NCBI GenBank assembly: GCA_903828695.1
Contig: CAIKNE010000133.1
Coordinates: forward strand, 1-64,000
Source: an uncultured Burkholderiales bacterium
GTDB taxonomy: Bacteria > Pseudomonadota > Gammaproteobacteria > Burkholderiales > Burkholderiaceae_C
Direction: 5' to 3'
DNA length: 64,000 nucleotides
Positions 50,974-61,946 of the stretch are shown in pieces. A program made the translations under genes and the position numbers. The stretch's first letter is position 1. Each line of letters opens with the position of its first letter. Below the pieces are notes generated by a model, which saw only the letters and a program-made list of their open reading frames with translations, did not search any database and had not been told where the DNA came from.

Positions 50974-52623
50974 TTATAACAAAACACGACGGAAATCAGA
51001 CAATATTTGACCCAAGTGAGCGTTAAAACGAGCAGCTGCTGCGCCGTCAATCACCCTGTGATCCCAGCTAAGTGACATCGGTAACATAAGGCGAGGTGCA
51101 AACTCCTTGCCGTTCCAAACAGGTTGCATCGTGCTCTTGCAAACGCCCAGTATCGAGACTTCAGGTGCATTAATGATGGGGTTGAAATAACGCCCTCCAA
51201 TACCTCCGAGGCTTGATATAGTAAAGGTTGCCCCCGTCATCTCAGCGGGTGAGAGTTTTCCGTCCCTGGCCTTTTTAGCAAGTTCACCCATCTCTTGACT
51301 GATTTGCAAAACGCCTTTTGTATCTGCATTTTTGATCACAGGGACCATGAGTCCATTGGGAGTGTCGGCTGCAAATCCAATGTTGTAATAGGACTTGTAG
51401 ACCAAATCCTCACCGTCCAAGGAGCTGTTAAATTCTGGGAATTTCTTTAAGGCGGAGACACAGGCTTTTATCAAGAAAGCGAGCATGGTGACTTTAACGC
51501 CAGACTTTTCGTTTTCCTTATTCGTGGATACTCTAAAAGCCTCTAACTCAGTGATATCGGCGTCATCATGATTGGTTACGTGAGGAATCATGACCCAGTT
51601 GCGGTGCAAGTTAGCACCACTGATTTTCTTGATCCGGCTCATAGGCTTACGCTCTACAGGACCGAACTTCGCAAAATCAACCACTGGCCAAGGCAGTAAG
51701 CCAAGTGCTGCTCCAGAACCCGACGCGCCAACACCTTTGGACTGCTGTGCTTTGGTGGAAACAGTTCCTTGCATCACAGAGCGACTAAAAGCCTGAACAT
51801 CCTCGTGTGTAATTCTTGCCTTGATACCCGTTCCCCTGACCTCTTCAAGCGGAACACCCAGCTCGCGAGCAAACTTACGAACCGAGGGAGAGGCATGCGG
51901 CACTGAGGCCGCAGAGCTGATAGCTGCACCGGGTTCATGGAGCGGCATCTGAGCTGGAGCCGGCGCACTCGAAACGCTGACAGCACTTGAGACGCTTAGA
52001 GCGGCACCTGATGGCAAGGCATCCGTTGCTTGGGGAGGAACTGTAACTGCAGAATTGGACGCGGCGGCAATGCCTTGGATCAGAGCAATAAAGTCACCGA
52101 TGTTGACCTTGTCTCCTACTTTGACTTTTAGCTCTTTCAATACACCAGCTGCAGAAGAAGGTATCTCCATAGAGGCTTTGTCAGATTCTATTGTGATCAA
52201 GGACTGCTCAACCTGGACCGTATCGCCGGGTTTGACCAAAAGCTCAATCACAGATACATCCTTGAAGTCACCAATATCTGGGACCATGACTTCAATCAGG
52301 GAAGATCCAGAAGCACTTGGAGCTGGCGCTGAGGCTGGTGTCGAGGGTGCTTTTGTGGCACTTGCAGCAGGTGCAGCAATAGAGTCAGTAGCCTCTAGCA
52401 TCAACACCACGCTACCCTCGTGAACCTTATCGCCCAATTTAACTTTTATTTCCTTAACCACCCCACTAGCAGAGCAAGGAATCTCCATAGAAGCCTTATC
52501 GGACTCAACAGTGATTAAAGACTGTTCTTGACTGACAGTATCCCCTACCTTAACCATCACCTCGATCACTGAGACATCCGCGAAGTCGCCGATATCAGGC
52601 ACTTTTATTTCAACTAAAGCCAT
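50974..52623 (-). CDS. aceF: Dihydrolipoyllysine-residue acetyltransferase (E2, two lipoyl domains)
   Basis: Two ESDKASMEIP motifs; PHVTNHDDADITELEAFR; LSWDHRVIDGAAAARF. Confidence 0.96.
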   Translation of the reverse strand: MALVEIKVPDIGDFADVSVIEVMVKVGDTVSQEQSLITVESDKASMEIPCSASGVVKEIKVKLGDKVHEGSVVLMLEATDSIAAPAASATKAPSTPASAPAPSASGSSLIEVMVPDIGDFKDVSVIELLVKPGDTVQVEQSLITIESDKASMEIPSSAAGVLKELKVKVGDKVNIGDFIALIQGIAAASNSAVTVPPQATDALPSGAALSVSSAVSVSSAPAPAQMPLHEPGAAISSAASVPHASPSVRKFARELGVPLEEVRGTGIKARITHEDVQAFSRSVMQGTVSTKAQQSKGVGASGSGAALGLLPWPVVDFAKFGPVERKPMSRIKKISGANLHRNWVMIPHVTNHDDADITELEAFRVSTNKENEKSGVKVTMLAFLIKACVSALKKFPEFNSSLDGEDLVYKSYYNIGFAADTPNGLMVPVIKNADTKGVLQISQEMGELAKKARDGKLSPAEMTGATFTISSLGGIGGRYFNPIINAPEVSILGVCKSTMQPVWNGKEFAPRLMLPMSLSWDHRVIDGAAAARFNAHLGQILSDFRRVLL

Positions 52624-52639
52624 GAGAGTCTCCGTCTTA

Positions 52640-55351
52640 TTATGCGTTTAAGGGATTGATCTTGTCGGTTTTAATCCCGTACTTTTTGATTGCTTCACTA
52701 ACGACGCCAACCTCGATGGTGCCACTCTCAGCGAGCGCTTTAAGCGCTGCGACCACGACAAAATGACGGTTAACCTCAAAGTGCTCACGCAACTTAGACC
52801 TAAAGTCACTGCGACCAAATCCGTCTGTACCCAAGACTTTATAAACTTGGTCTTTAGGTATGAAGGATCTGATCTGATCGGCGTAGGATTTCATGTAATC
52901 CGTGGATGCAATAACTGGCCCAGCATGTGGGGTCAGTTGAGATTCAACAAAAGAGACTTTTTGCTTCTCAGTAGGGTTCAGCAGATTCCAACGCTCTGCG
53001 GCTTGTCCGTCGCGGGCAAGTTCGTTGAAACTTGGGCAACTCCAGACGTTCGCAACGACACCGAAATCCTTCAACAACAACTCCTTGGCCGCAATAGATT
53101 CGCGCAGTATGGTTCCTGAGCCCAATAAATTAACCTTTGGCGCTTTCTTAGGACCTTCACCTTGCTCGAGCAGGTACATGCCTTTGATGATCTCCTCCTC
53201 AGTCCCCGCCTTGAGGCCAGGCATGGGATAGTTCTCATTGAGAAGTGTGATGTAGAAAAAGACGTTCTCTTGTTTTTCCACCATACGCTTTAAACCGTGA
53301 TGAAGGATAACTCCAACCTCATGCGCAAAAGTGGGGTCATAGCTTACGCAATTAGGGATCGTTCCAGCCAAAATATGACTGTGTCCGTCCTCATGCTGAA
53401 GTCCCTCACCGTTCAAAGTAGTACGACCGGATGTACCGCCAAGCAAGAAACCTCTGGCTTGCATATCCCCAGCAGCCCATGCCAAGTCACCAATACGCTG
53501 GAACCCAAACATGGAGTAATAAACGTAGAACGGAACCATGATCCGGTTATTGGTCGAGTAAGAGGTCGCGGCAGCAATCCAACTACTCATTCCACCAGCC
53601 TCATTGATTCCCTCTTGAAGAATCTGACCCGCTACGTCCTCTCTGTAGTACATCACCTGATCTTTGTCTACGGGTGTGTACTGCTGACCAGCTGGGTTGT
53701 AAATACCGATTTGCCGAAAGAGGCCTTCCATACCAAAGGTACGAGCCTCATCCACCAAGATAGGTACGACGCGTGGACCTAGTTCCTTGTCCCGCAGGAG
53801 CTGGGTTAAGAAACGAACATAGGCCTGAGTGGTTGATATCTCGCGGCCCTCAGCGGTCGCCTCAATGACCGATTTGAAAGTATCAATGGGGGGAACTTTG
53901 AAAGCCTCATCCGCTTGTTTGCGTCTGTGGGGTAAGTAACCCCCCAATGCTTTACGCCTTTCATGCAAATATTGCATCTCAGGCGTATCGTCTGCGGGCT
54001 TATAAAAAGGAATGCTTGACAATTCACTGTCAGGAATTGGAATATTAAACCGGTCTCTAAAGGCTTTAATGTCTTCGTCCAATAATTTCTTGGTTTGGTG
54101 AACGGTATTCTTACCTTCACCGACCTTGCCCATACCAAAACCTTTAACGGTTTTAATAAGTAGAACAGACGGTTGTCCTTCATGCTTTACGGCTTTGGCA
54201 TAAGCCGCGTAAACCTTTTGTGGATCATGGCCACCTCTTCGTAAATTCCAAATCTCTTGATCTGACATCTTAGAGACCATCTCAAGTGTCTCTGGGTCAC
54301 GACCAAAGAAGTGCTTGCGAACAAAGGCACCGTCATTGGCTTTAAACGCTTGGTAATCCCCGTCGAGCGTCTCCATCATGATCTTGTGCAGTGATCCGTT
54401 TTTGTCTTTGGCCAAGAGTTGATCCCAATCACTGCCCCAAATGAGTTTAATGACGTTCCAACCGGCACCTCTGAATTCGCCTTCTAATTCTTGTATGATT
54501 TTTCCGTTACCGCGAACTGGACCATCAAGACGCTGAAGGTTGCAGTTGATCACGAAGATCAGGTTGTCTAGCTTCTCACGAGCCGCTAAACCAATTGCCC
54601 CGAGTGACTCAACCTCATCCATCTCCCCGTCACCACAAAAGACCCAGACTTTTCTGTTCTCTGTGTTCGCTATACCCCTAGCGTGCAAGTACTTCAGGAA
54701 ACGAGCTTGGTAAATGGCCATCAAAGGCCCAAGCCCCATGGATACGGTTGGGAACTGCCAGAACTCAGGCATCAACTTGGGATGGGGATAACTTGACAAA
54801 CCTTTCCCGTCAACCTCTTGTCTGAAGTTAAGGAGTTGTTCCTCGGTGAGTCGCCCTTCTAAATAAGCTCTTGCATAAACACCCGGTGAGACGTGTCCTT
54901 GTATGTAGATCAAATCCCCACCGTGGTTCTCACTCTCTGCGTGCCAGAAATGATTAAATCCTGCCCCAAACATATGTGCAAGTGAAGCGAATGAGCCAAT
55001 ATGCCCACCTAAGTCTCCACCGTCCACGGGGTGATGACGATTGGCTTTGACAACCATCGCCATTGCATTCCAGCGCATGTATGCTCGCAAACGCTCCTCT
55101 ATCTCAATATTTCCAGGGCAGCGCTCTTCTTCGCCAGGAGCGATGGTGTTGAGGTAGGCGGTGTTGCCAGAAAAAGGCATATCGATACTATTTTCACGAG
55201 CATGAGCTAGCAACTGCTCAAGTAAAAAATGGGCTCGCTCTGTACCCTGGGCTTGAATGACCGCGGATAGCGCGTCCTTCCACTCCTTGGTCTCCAAGCT
55301 GTCTAAATCTTGATCAGTTAAACCGTTCAGTGTATGAAATTGCTCTGACAT
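52640..55351 (-). CDS. aceE: Pyruvate dehydrogenase E1 component, homodimeric type
   Basis: GHIGSFASLAHMFGAGFNHFW, VFCGDGEMDEVESLGAIGLAARE. Confidence 0.97.
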   Translation of the reverse strand: MSEQFHTLNGLTDQDLDSLETKEWKDALSAVIQAQGTERAHFLLEQLLAHARENSIDMPFSGNTAYLNTIAPGEEERCPGNIEIEERLRAYMRWNAMAMVVKANRHHPVDGGDLGGHIGSFASLAHMFGAGFNHFWHAESENHGGDLIYIQGHVSPGVYARAYLEGRLTEEQLLNFRQEVDGKGLSSYPHPKLMPEFWQFPTVSMGLGPLMAIYQARFLKYLHARGIANTENRKVWVFCGDGEMDEVESLGAIGLAAREKLDNLIFVINCNLQRLDGPVRGNGKIIQELEGEFRGAGWNVIKLIWGSDWDQLLAKDKNGSLHKIMMETLDGDYQAFKANDGAFVRKHFFGRDPETLEMVSKMSDQEIWNLRRGGHDPQKVYAAYAKAVKHEGQPSVLLIKTVKGFGMGKVGEGKNTVHQTKKLLDEDIKAFRDRFNIPIPDSELSSIPFYKPADDTPEMQYLHERRKALGGYLPHRRKQADEAFKVPPIDTFKSVIEATAEGREISTTQAYVRFLTQLLRDKELGPRVVPILVDEARTFGMEGLFRQIGIYNPAGQQYTPVDKDQVMYYREDVAGQILQEGINEAGGMSSWIAAATSYSTNNRIMVPFYVYYSMFGFQRIGDLAWAAGDMQARGFLLGGTSGRTTLNGEGLQHEDGHSHILAGTIPNCVSYDPTFAHEVGVILHHGLKRMVEKQENVFFYITLLNENYPMPGLKAGTEEEIIKGMYLLEQGEGPKKAPKVNLLGSGTILRESIAAKELLLKDFGVVANVWSCPSFNELARDGQAAERWNLLNPTEKQKVSFVESQLTPHAGPVIASTDYMKSYADQIRSFIPKDQVYKVLGTDGFGRSDFRSKLREHFEVNRHFVVVAALKALAESGTIEVGVVSEAIKKYGIKTDKINPLNA

Positions 55352-55570
55352 TTTGTCTCCCCTCGTTTTTATTATTACTATTTAATCATTTTTTTAACTT
55401 AACAGAAAATATTTTCTCATATATTTATGATTATTTCAAATAGTGCGAATCGTTTTTATATTATGAAATTATTTTGACGGCATTTATCCAAAATGACCAA
55501 GTTGAAAGAATTTCAAGCTCTATGAGGGACGCATACATAAACTGCAGAATTAAATTAAACTCACAGAGTA

Positions 55571-58189
55571 ATGTCAGAATCCACTCAACACCCCTCTATT
55601 TTCAAGAAATTATCCGCACATTGGCTTTTGTGGTGGCGAAGTCAAAGCCCTTTGCATCAAGACAGACTGGCACTCTTTGCCCCGCTCACAGCAGTTGTTT
55701 TATTTTTAGCCGCTATATTTGCTGCATTCACTTACCTTCGGTACGAAGAAATTGAGCGTGAACAAGAAATCGTAAGAAGCGATGTTGAATACACCCAACA
55801 ACGCGTGCGCCTTAGGGTGTTGGAGCGTCAAGAACAATCCATGCAAATTGCCGGTGAGTTGTACAAAGGCAATATTGGCCCAGAAGAGCTACGCAGCTTA
55901 TCCAACGGCATTATTAAGAACTTTCCCGAGGTCACGACTATTGCTTGGATTTCAACAGATTTGAAATTGCAGATGAGCACTGTATCTCCAAATATTGATG
56001 GATACATGCAGCCTAAAGTAGGTGACACCCTTAAAAATCCAATATCCCTATACACGTTCAACTTAGCTAAAGACTTGCATCAATCTGTCTACTCACAGCC
56101 GATCAACGCAAAAGAGAAAAACAATCCTCAAAATAGTACTGGCAACTCCAGCAACCCCGGAAATATTGGCACCAACGGCAATAGCAGTAATAGCGCCAAC
56201 AACAATGATTTAATTCAGCTGTTTATTCCGCTCTACAAAAAGGGCCAGTTCACCGGCGCCTTGATGACCGAGTTTGACGTTGAAGGGTTGCTCCGCTATA
56301 GCGTCCCTACCGAGGTGAACTCACGCAATGCCATCACAATCGTGCAGGCTGATGGAAAATTCATTGCCGGTCGTGAGCCCTCCATCCAAAGATCAATTCT
56401 CCCCCCCATGCCCTGGTCTTCGCCGCCTTATGAAACCACCGTTCCTTTGTCTCCCTTTGGAAACAGTTTGTACATCAAGGCAGTGAATTACAAAACGTCT
56501 CAAGGCATGATCGGTAACGGCCTCATTCGTCTGGTAGCTGCGCTGAGTATTTTGACCGCTTGGATGTTAATAGGGACCTGGAGGCATACTCAAAAAAGGG
56601 TGAAAGCCCAAGAGGCATTGATGTCGGAGACTAACTTTCGCCGAGCCATGGAAAACTCCATGTTGACAGGCATGCGGGCTATGGACATGAAGGGTAAGAT
56701 TACCTACGTTAACGCTGCATTTTGTCAAATGACGGGTTGGAGTGAACAAGAGTTGGTTGGCGGCTCTCCACCCTTCCCTTATTGGCCCAAAGAATACGCC
56801 TCATCCTTGGCCATAATGCTTCGCAACGAGCTCCTTGGATTAACTCCCGGGGGGGGCTATCAAGTCAAGGTTCAACACCGCTCTGGGCGTATATTTGATG
56901 CCCGGCTTTATGTCTCACCCTTGGTCGATGCCTACGGCGTCCAAACAGGTTGGATGACCTCAATGACTGACATCACCGAACCCAACAGAATTCGCGATCA
57001 ACTCTCGGCCGCGCATCTTCGGTTCACAACGGTTTTGGAGGCGCTTGATGCGTCCGTCTCCGTCACACCCTTGGGTAGCGCTGAACTTTTATTCACCAAT
57101 AAGCTCTATAGACTCTGGTTTAACAACGAGAGCGAGGGACATCTGTCGATGGTACAGCGTGCTGGTATGCCTAAGAATCAATCAGACAAAGGCAGTGATG
57201 AAGTCGATAACTTAGCAGGATTTCCCTCAGAGGGGCTGGCAGATGCGAGCTCTGAGCACGCCGAGATCTTTGTAGCCTCGTTAGGCAAATGGCTAGAGGT
57301 CAGAGCCCGGTATTTGAACTGGGTCGATGGACGATTGGCACAAATGGTGATCGCAACCGATATTACAGCCAGACATCAAGCACGCGAGCAAGCCCAGTTA
57401 CAAGAAGAACGTGCGCAAGCATCCAGCAGATTGATCACGATGGGCGAGATGGCCTCCAGCGTTGCCCACGAACTCAACCAACCTTTGACCGCGATCACGA
57501 ATTATTGCAAAGGCATGATGAGCCGCATCAACGATCACCGCATCGTGGAGTCTGAGCTCTTAATTGCGCTTGAGAAAACGGCCAACCAGGCCCAAAGAGC
57601 CGGGCAGATCATTCAAAGGATTAAAAATTTCGTCAAACGCAGTGAACCCAACCAAGTGATATCGGATGTGATCACCACCACGATGGAGGCGATTGAGTTG
57701 GCTGAGATTGAGCTGAAGAGGCGACGGGTTCGATTCACACATTATTTCGGCCCCAGGCTCCCACTCATCAAAGTGGACAGAATCTTAATCCAACAAGTTT
57801 TGATCAATTTACTCAAAAATGCAGCCGAATCTATCGACCATGCAGAGCGAGAGAACGCGCACCGAAATGTTGAGCTAAACGTTAATTTAGTTGAAGTTGA
57901 GGGCCAACAGGTGGTCGAATTTGCCGTCAAAGACACGGGGGGGGGCCTAGCACCCCAAGTCTTAGAGCATTTGTTCGAAGCATTCTTCTCCACGAAATCA
58001 GAAGGGCTTGGAATAGGACTCAATTTATGCCGCAGCATTGTCGAATCACACCAAGGACGCATGAAGGCGGAGAACCTTTACAATGGCCCGGACATTGTGG
58101 GATGCTGTTTCTCATTTTGGTTGCCCGCTATGGAGACTAGAATAGTCTCTGACGAAAATCTTTCTATTGAATCACGGAGTTACTCATGA
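55571..58189 (+). CDS. PAS-domain sensor histidine kinase (FixL/DctB-like)
   Basis: N-terminal TM + extracytoplasmic domain, PAS (ITYVNAAFCQMTGWSEQELVG), HELNQPLTAITNYCKGMM, GLGIGLNLCRSIVESHQG. Confidence 0.93.
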   Translation: MSESTQHPSIFKKLSAHWLLWWRSQSPLHQDRLALFAPLTAVVLFLAAIFAAFTYLRYEEIEREQEIVRSDVEYTQQRVRLRVLERQEQSMQIAGELYKGNIGPEELRSLSNGIIKNFPEVTTIAWISTDLKLQMSTVSPNIDGYMQPKVGDTLKNPISLYTFNLAKDLHQSVYSQPINAKEKNNPQNSTGNSSNPGNIGTNGNSSNSANNNDLIQLFIPLYKKGQFTGALMTEFDVEGLLRYSVPTEVNSRNAITIVQADGKFIAGREPSIQRSILPPMPWSSPPYETTVPLSPFGNSLYIKAVNYKTSQGMIGNGLIRLVAALSILTAWMLIGTWRHTQKRVKAQEALMSETNFRRAMENSMLTGMRAMDMKGKITYVNAAFCQMTGWSEQELVGGSPPFPYWPKEYASSLAIMLRNELLGLTPGGGYQVKVQHRSGRIFDARLYVSPLVDAYGVQTGWMTSMTDITEPNRIRDQLSAAHLRFTTVLEALDASVSVTPLGSAELLFTNKLYRLWFNNESEGHLSMVQRAGMPKNQSDKGSDEVDNLAGFPSEGLADASSEHAEIFVASLGKWLEVRARYLNWVDGRLAQMVIATDITARHQAREQAQLQEERAQASSRLITMGEMASSVAHELNQPLTAITNYCKGMMSRINDHRIVESELLIALEKTANQAQRAGQIIQRIKNFVKRSEPNQVISDVITTTMEAIELAEIELKRRRVRFTHYFGPRLPLIKVDRILIQQVLINLLKNAAESIDHAERENAHRNVELNVNLVEVEGQQVVEFAVKDTGGGLAPQVLEHLFEAFFSTKSEGLGIGLNLCRSIVESHQGRMKAENLYNGPDIVGCCFSFWLPAMETRIVSDENLSIESRSYS

Positions 58190-58815
58190 GTTTAATACCC
58201 AAAAAAGGGACTGTATATGTAGTGGATGATGATGAGGCAGTGCGCGATTCGCTTCAGTGGCTCTTAGAGGGTAAGGACTACCGTGTTCGCTGTTTTGACT
58301 CTGGCGAGACTTTTCTGGGTCGTTACGATCCTAAAGAGGTAGCCTGTGTATTGGTTGACATTCGTATGGCGGGTATGACGGGCCTTGAGTTACAGGACCG
58401 TTTGATTGAGCGAAATTCTCCTCTGCCGATTGTGTTCATTACAGGCCATGGTGATGTACCCATGGCAGTAGACACCATGAAAAAAGGTGCCCTTGATTTC
58501 ATCCAAAAGCCCTTTGATGAAGAAAAACTCGTAAGCGTTGTGGAGCGCATGCTCGCTGCTGCAAAGGATTCTTTTGCTGAAAGCCTCCAGGCAGCTTCCA
58601 GACATGCATTAATCTCCAAACTCACCACCCGCGAATCACAAGTTCTAGAGCGTATCGTAGCGGGTCGTTTGAACAAACAAATTGCAGATGACTTAGGCAT
58701 TAGTATAAAAACCGTTGAAGCCCACAGGGCTAACATCATGGAAAAACTAAATGCAAATACAGTTGCTGACTTACTGAAGATAGCCCTGGGTCAAACGTCC
58801 CCCAAACCTGCTTAA
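58186..58815 (+). CDS. FixJ/NarL-type response regulator
   Basis: VYVVDDDEAVRDSLQWLLE, FITGHGDVPMAVDTMKKGALDFIQKPFDE, LuxR-type HTH; ATGA overlap with kinase. Confidence 0.94.
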   Translation: MSLIPKKGTVYVVDDDEAVRDSLQWLLEGKDYRVRCFDSGETFLGRYDPKEVACVLVDIRMAGMTGLELQDRLIERNSPLPIVFITGHGDVPMAVDTMKKGALDFIQKPFDEEKLVSVVERMLAAAKDSFAESLQAASRHALISKLTTRESQVLERIVAGRLNKQIADDLGISIKTVEAHRANIMEKLNANTVADLLKIALGQTSPKPA

Positions 58816-58978
58816 AGCGACCCTAGGGATTCCCAAGGGGCTTTACGGGGGCCGTTCTCTAGAGCGTTTGGTTTTTCTCTCCTCCACTGTTGGCTTCAAC
58901 TGATTTTTGCTATAAGCAATATTGAGTTGGAGCTTAATTTTTTGTAATTACGAATTAAAAACTTTATTTGAATCATTT

Positions 58979-59833
58979 ATGAGCGCAAATCTAATCAGTG
59001 GCACTGAGCTATCCAAATCCATTCGAGCCAGCGTGACCGAGCGGGTCAAGGAGTTAAGCGCCAAAGGAATCACCCCAGGCTTAGCAGTCATTGTGGTCGG
59101 TGATAACCCAGCCAGTCAGGTCTACGTGCGCAACAAAGTAAAAGCGTGCGAAGAGGTAGGATTTTTCTCGAGCCTAGACGCCTACCCCGCGAGCATCAGC
59201 GAGAAAGATCTATTAGGACATATCCAGGCACTGAACAAAAACCCAAAGATTCATGGCATCTTAGTTCAACTCCCCTTACCCGATCACATCGACTCAAGTC
59301 GTGTCATTGAGGCCATTGATCCAAGCAAAGATGTCGATGGATTTCATATCTCAAGCGCCGGCGCACTTGTTAAAGGACTTCCCGGCTTTTGGCCGTGTAC
59401 ACCCTTTGGGTGTATGAAAATGCTTGAAAGCATCAACTACGACTTAAAAGGTAAATACGCCGTCGTGATAGGTCGCTCTCATATTGTTGGCAAGCCAATG
59501 GCATTGATGCTTTTAGATAAAAACGCTACGGTGACCATCTGTCACAGTGCTACCGTGAATTTAAAAGCCATCACCTTGACGGCTGATGTGATTGTGGTTG
59601 CTGTTGGCAAACGAAATGTGTTAACCGCTGACATGGTCAAACCAGGTGTAGTGGTCATTGATGTCGGTATGAACCGAGATGAGAACGGCAAACTTTGCGG
59701 AGATGTTGACTTTGAAGGACTCAAAGCAGTCGCATCCCACATCACTCCCGTACCCGGTGGTGTAGGGCCGATGACCATCACCATGCTTTTACAAAATACT
59801 CTTGATGCAGCCCAAAACACGCACCCCGCGTGA
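58979..59833 (+). CDS. folD: Methylenetetrahydrofolate dehydrogenase / cyclohydrolase
   Basis: [55 protein letters not shown]; start MSANLISG. Confidence 0.96.
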   Translation: MSANLISGTELSKSIRASVTERVKELSAKGITPGLAVIVVGDNPASQVYVRNKVKACEEVGFFSSLDAYPASISEKDLLGHIQALNKNPKIHGILVQLPLPDHIDSSRVIEAIDPSKDVDGFHISSAGALVKGLPGFWPCTPFGCMKMLESINYDLKGKYAVVIGRSHIVGKPMALMLLDKNATVTICHSATVNLKAITLTADVIVVAVGKRNVLTADMVKPGVVVIDVGMNRDENGKLCGDVDFEGLKAVASHITPVPGGVGPMTITMLLQNTLDAAQNTHPA

Positions 59834-59876
59834 GGTTCTAAATCATAACTCAATCTATTCACCCCACATAAGCGCT

Positions 59877-61946
59877 ATGAACTCAACTGCATTGCTTAAC
59901 TTTGACGATCTCCCCCTCTTTGACCAAATCACTCCAAGCCAAGTTGCCCCAAGCCTGGACCGCCTCATCGCCGACGCTCAAAGAGCTTTAGAGGAAGTAA
60001 CTGCAGATGCCTACCCAGCAGACTGGACACGCATTGCCCAGGTCCTGGATGTGAGTACCGAGAGACTTGGACGCGCGTGGGGGGCTATTAACCACCTCAA
60101 CAGCGTTGCAGACAATCCCGAATTAAGAGCAGCCTACAACGATGCATTGCCCAAGGTCACGGAGTTTTGGACAAACTTAGGCAGCTGCGAGGCCTTATAC
60201 AAGAAGTACAAAGCCATTGACCCTCAGTCCTTGAAAGCTGTTCAAGCGGAGGCTCTGCGCAAAGCGCTTAAGGGCTTCAAGCTCTCAGGCGCAGAACTCA
60301 AGGGGGCTGAGAAAGAAAGGTTTACTCAAATTCAGTCACGCCTGTCTGAGTTGTCTCAAAAATTTAGTGAAAATGTTTTAGACGCCACAGACAGTTGGTC
60401 GTATACGGCGAGCGAAGAAGAAATGCTGGGCGTCCCGCAGGACCTTAAAACCAGCGCCTCCATCGCGGCGCAGCAAAAGGGTTTAACGGGCTACTTACTC
60501 AGCCTAAAAATGCCTTGCTACTTCCCCGTCATGCAATACGCTGTTTCTAGCTCTCTAAGAGAGCGGATCTACAGGGCCTTCGTCACCCGGGCCTCTGACC
60601 AAAGCGATGAGAATGCTCGCGCATTTGACAACACTCAAATTATTATTGAAACCCTCAAGTTACGGGCTGAGGAGGCGCGCTTGCTTGGATTTAACAATTA
60701 CGCTGAGTTATCCCTTGCAACCAAAATGGCTGAATCCCCATCTCAGGTGATTGAGTTTTTATATACGCTTGCTAACAGAGCAAGACCTTACGCGCTCAAA
60801 GATGTGCAAGAGTTAAGGACATTTGCCAAAGAAGTTTTGCATATTGAAAATCCAAGCCCTTGGGACTGGACCTTCATTTCTGAAAAGCTAAAGGAAGCGC
60901 GCTATTCATTTAGCGAGCAAGAGCTTAAAGCTTATTTTCCTGCGCCGAAAGTGCTGAGCGGGCTGTTCAAAATTGTTGAAAAGCTTTTTGAGGTCAGTAT
61001 CCAATCAGACGTCGCGCCAACTTGGCATCAAGGGGTTGAGTTTTACAAAATCGAGCGTGCAGGCAAATTAGTCGGTCAGTTCTACTTAGACCCAAGCGCC
61101 CGCGCGGGCAAGCGCGGCGGAGCTTGGATGGATGACGTGAGAGCTCGGTGGTTAAGACCCGACAACCACCACCTTCAAACACCCGTTGCACACTTGGTTT
61201 GCAACTTTGCAGAAGGCGTGAACGGCGCCCCACCACTTCTAACGCACGATGATGTGATCACCTTGTTCCACGAGTTCGGCCATGGACTGCATCACCTCTT
61301 GACCCAGATTGATGAGCGCGATGTCTCTGGTATCTCCGGTGTGGAGTGGGATGCGGTGGAGTTGCCCAGTCAATTCATGGAGAATTTTTGTTGGGAGTGG
61401 TCCGTTTTGCAAGACCTAACCCAGCACGTTCAAACCGGAGAACCACTCCCGCGCGCACTCTTTGACAAAATGATTGCAGCTAAGAATTTCCAAAGCGGGA
61501 TGCAAACCCTGCGTCAAGTTGAGTTCTCCCTCTTTGACATGAAACTGCATTCCAACCTTGATACGGGTAGTAGCATTAATAACGAGCCAAGCTCATTCAT
61601 GAAAGTCTTGAACGATCTCAGAGCGGAGATTGCTGTGCTGCCCAGTCCTGAATGGAGTAGAACTGCGCACAGCTTTAGTCATATCTTTGCGGGTGGTTAC
61701 GCTGCGGGCTATTACAGCTACAAGTGGGCTGAGGTGTTAAGCGCTGACGCTTACGCTGCCTTTGAGGAAACCGCTCTCAGCAACGGCGAGGCCAACGTAG
61801 AGACAGGCAGAAAGTACAGAATCAACATCCTCGAAGTCGGTAGTTCACGACCCGCTATCGAGTCCTTTAAAGCTTTTAGAGGCCGCGAACCTGATCTAGA
61901 TGCTTTGATGCGCCACCAAGGAATGTTAGACACTCAGGAACATTAA
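59877..61946 (+). CDS. prlC: M3 family oligopeptidase A
   Basis: HEFGHGLHHLLT zinc motif; start MNSTALLNFDDLPLFDQI. Confidence 0.95.
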   Translation: MNSTALLNFDDLPLFDQITPSQVAPSLDRLIADAQRALEEVTADAYPADWTRIAQVLDVSTERLGRAWGAINHLNSVADNPELRAAYNDALPKVTEFWTNLGSCEALYKKYKAIDPQSLKAVQAEALRKALKGFKLSGAELKGAEKERFTQIQSRLSELSQKFSENVLDATDSWSYTASEEEMLGVPQDLKTSASIAAQQKGLTGYLLSLKMPCYFPVMQYAVSSSLRERIYRAFVTRASDQSDENARAFDNTQIIIETLKLRAEEARLLGFNNYAELSLATKMAESPSQVIEFLYTLANRARPYALKDVQELRTFAKEVLHIENPSPWDWTFISEKLKEARYSFSEQELKAYFPAPKVLSGLFKIVEKLFEVSIQSDVAPTWHQGVEFYKIERAGKLVGQFYLDPSARAGKRGGAWMDDVRARWLRPDNHHLQTPVAHLVCNFAEGVNGAPPLLTHDDVITLFHEFGHGLHHLLTQIDERDVSGISGVEWDAVELPSQFMENFCWEWSVLQDLTQHVQTGEPLPRALFDKMIAAKNFQSGMQTLRQVEFSLFDMKLHSNLDTGSSINNEPSSFMKVLNDLRAEIAVLPSPEWSRTAHSFSHIFAGGYAAGYYSYKWAEVLSADAYAAFEETALSNGEANVETGRKYRINILEVGSSRPAIESFKAFRGREPDLDALMRHQGMLDTQEH

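Noticed and set aside
53297-53782. 161-aa plus-strand ORF
   Set aside because: Antisense inside aceE, whose coding sequence is unambiguous
49123-55351. Lipoyl domain on E3 (LpdA) as a novel fusion
   Set aside because: Known arrangement in Neisseria and betaproteobacterial PDH complexes
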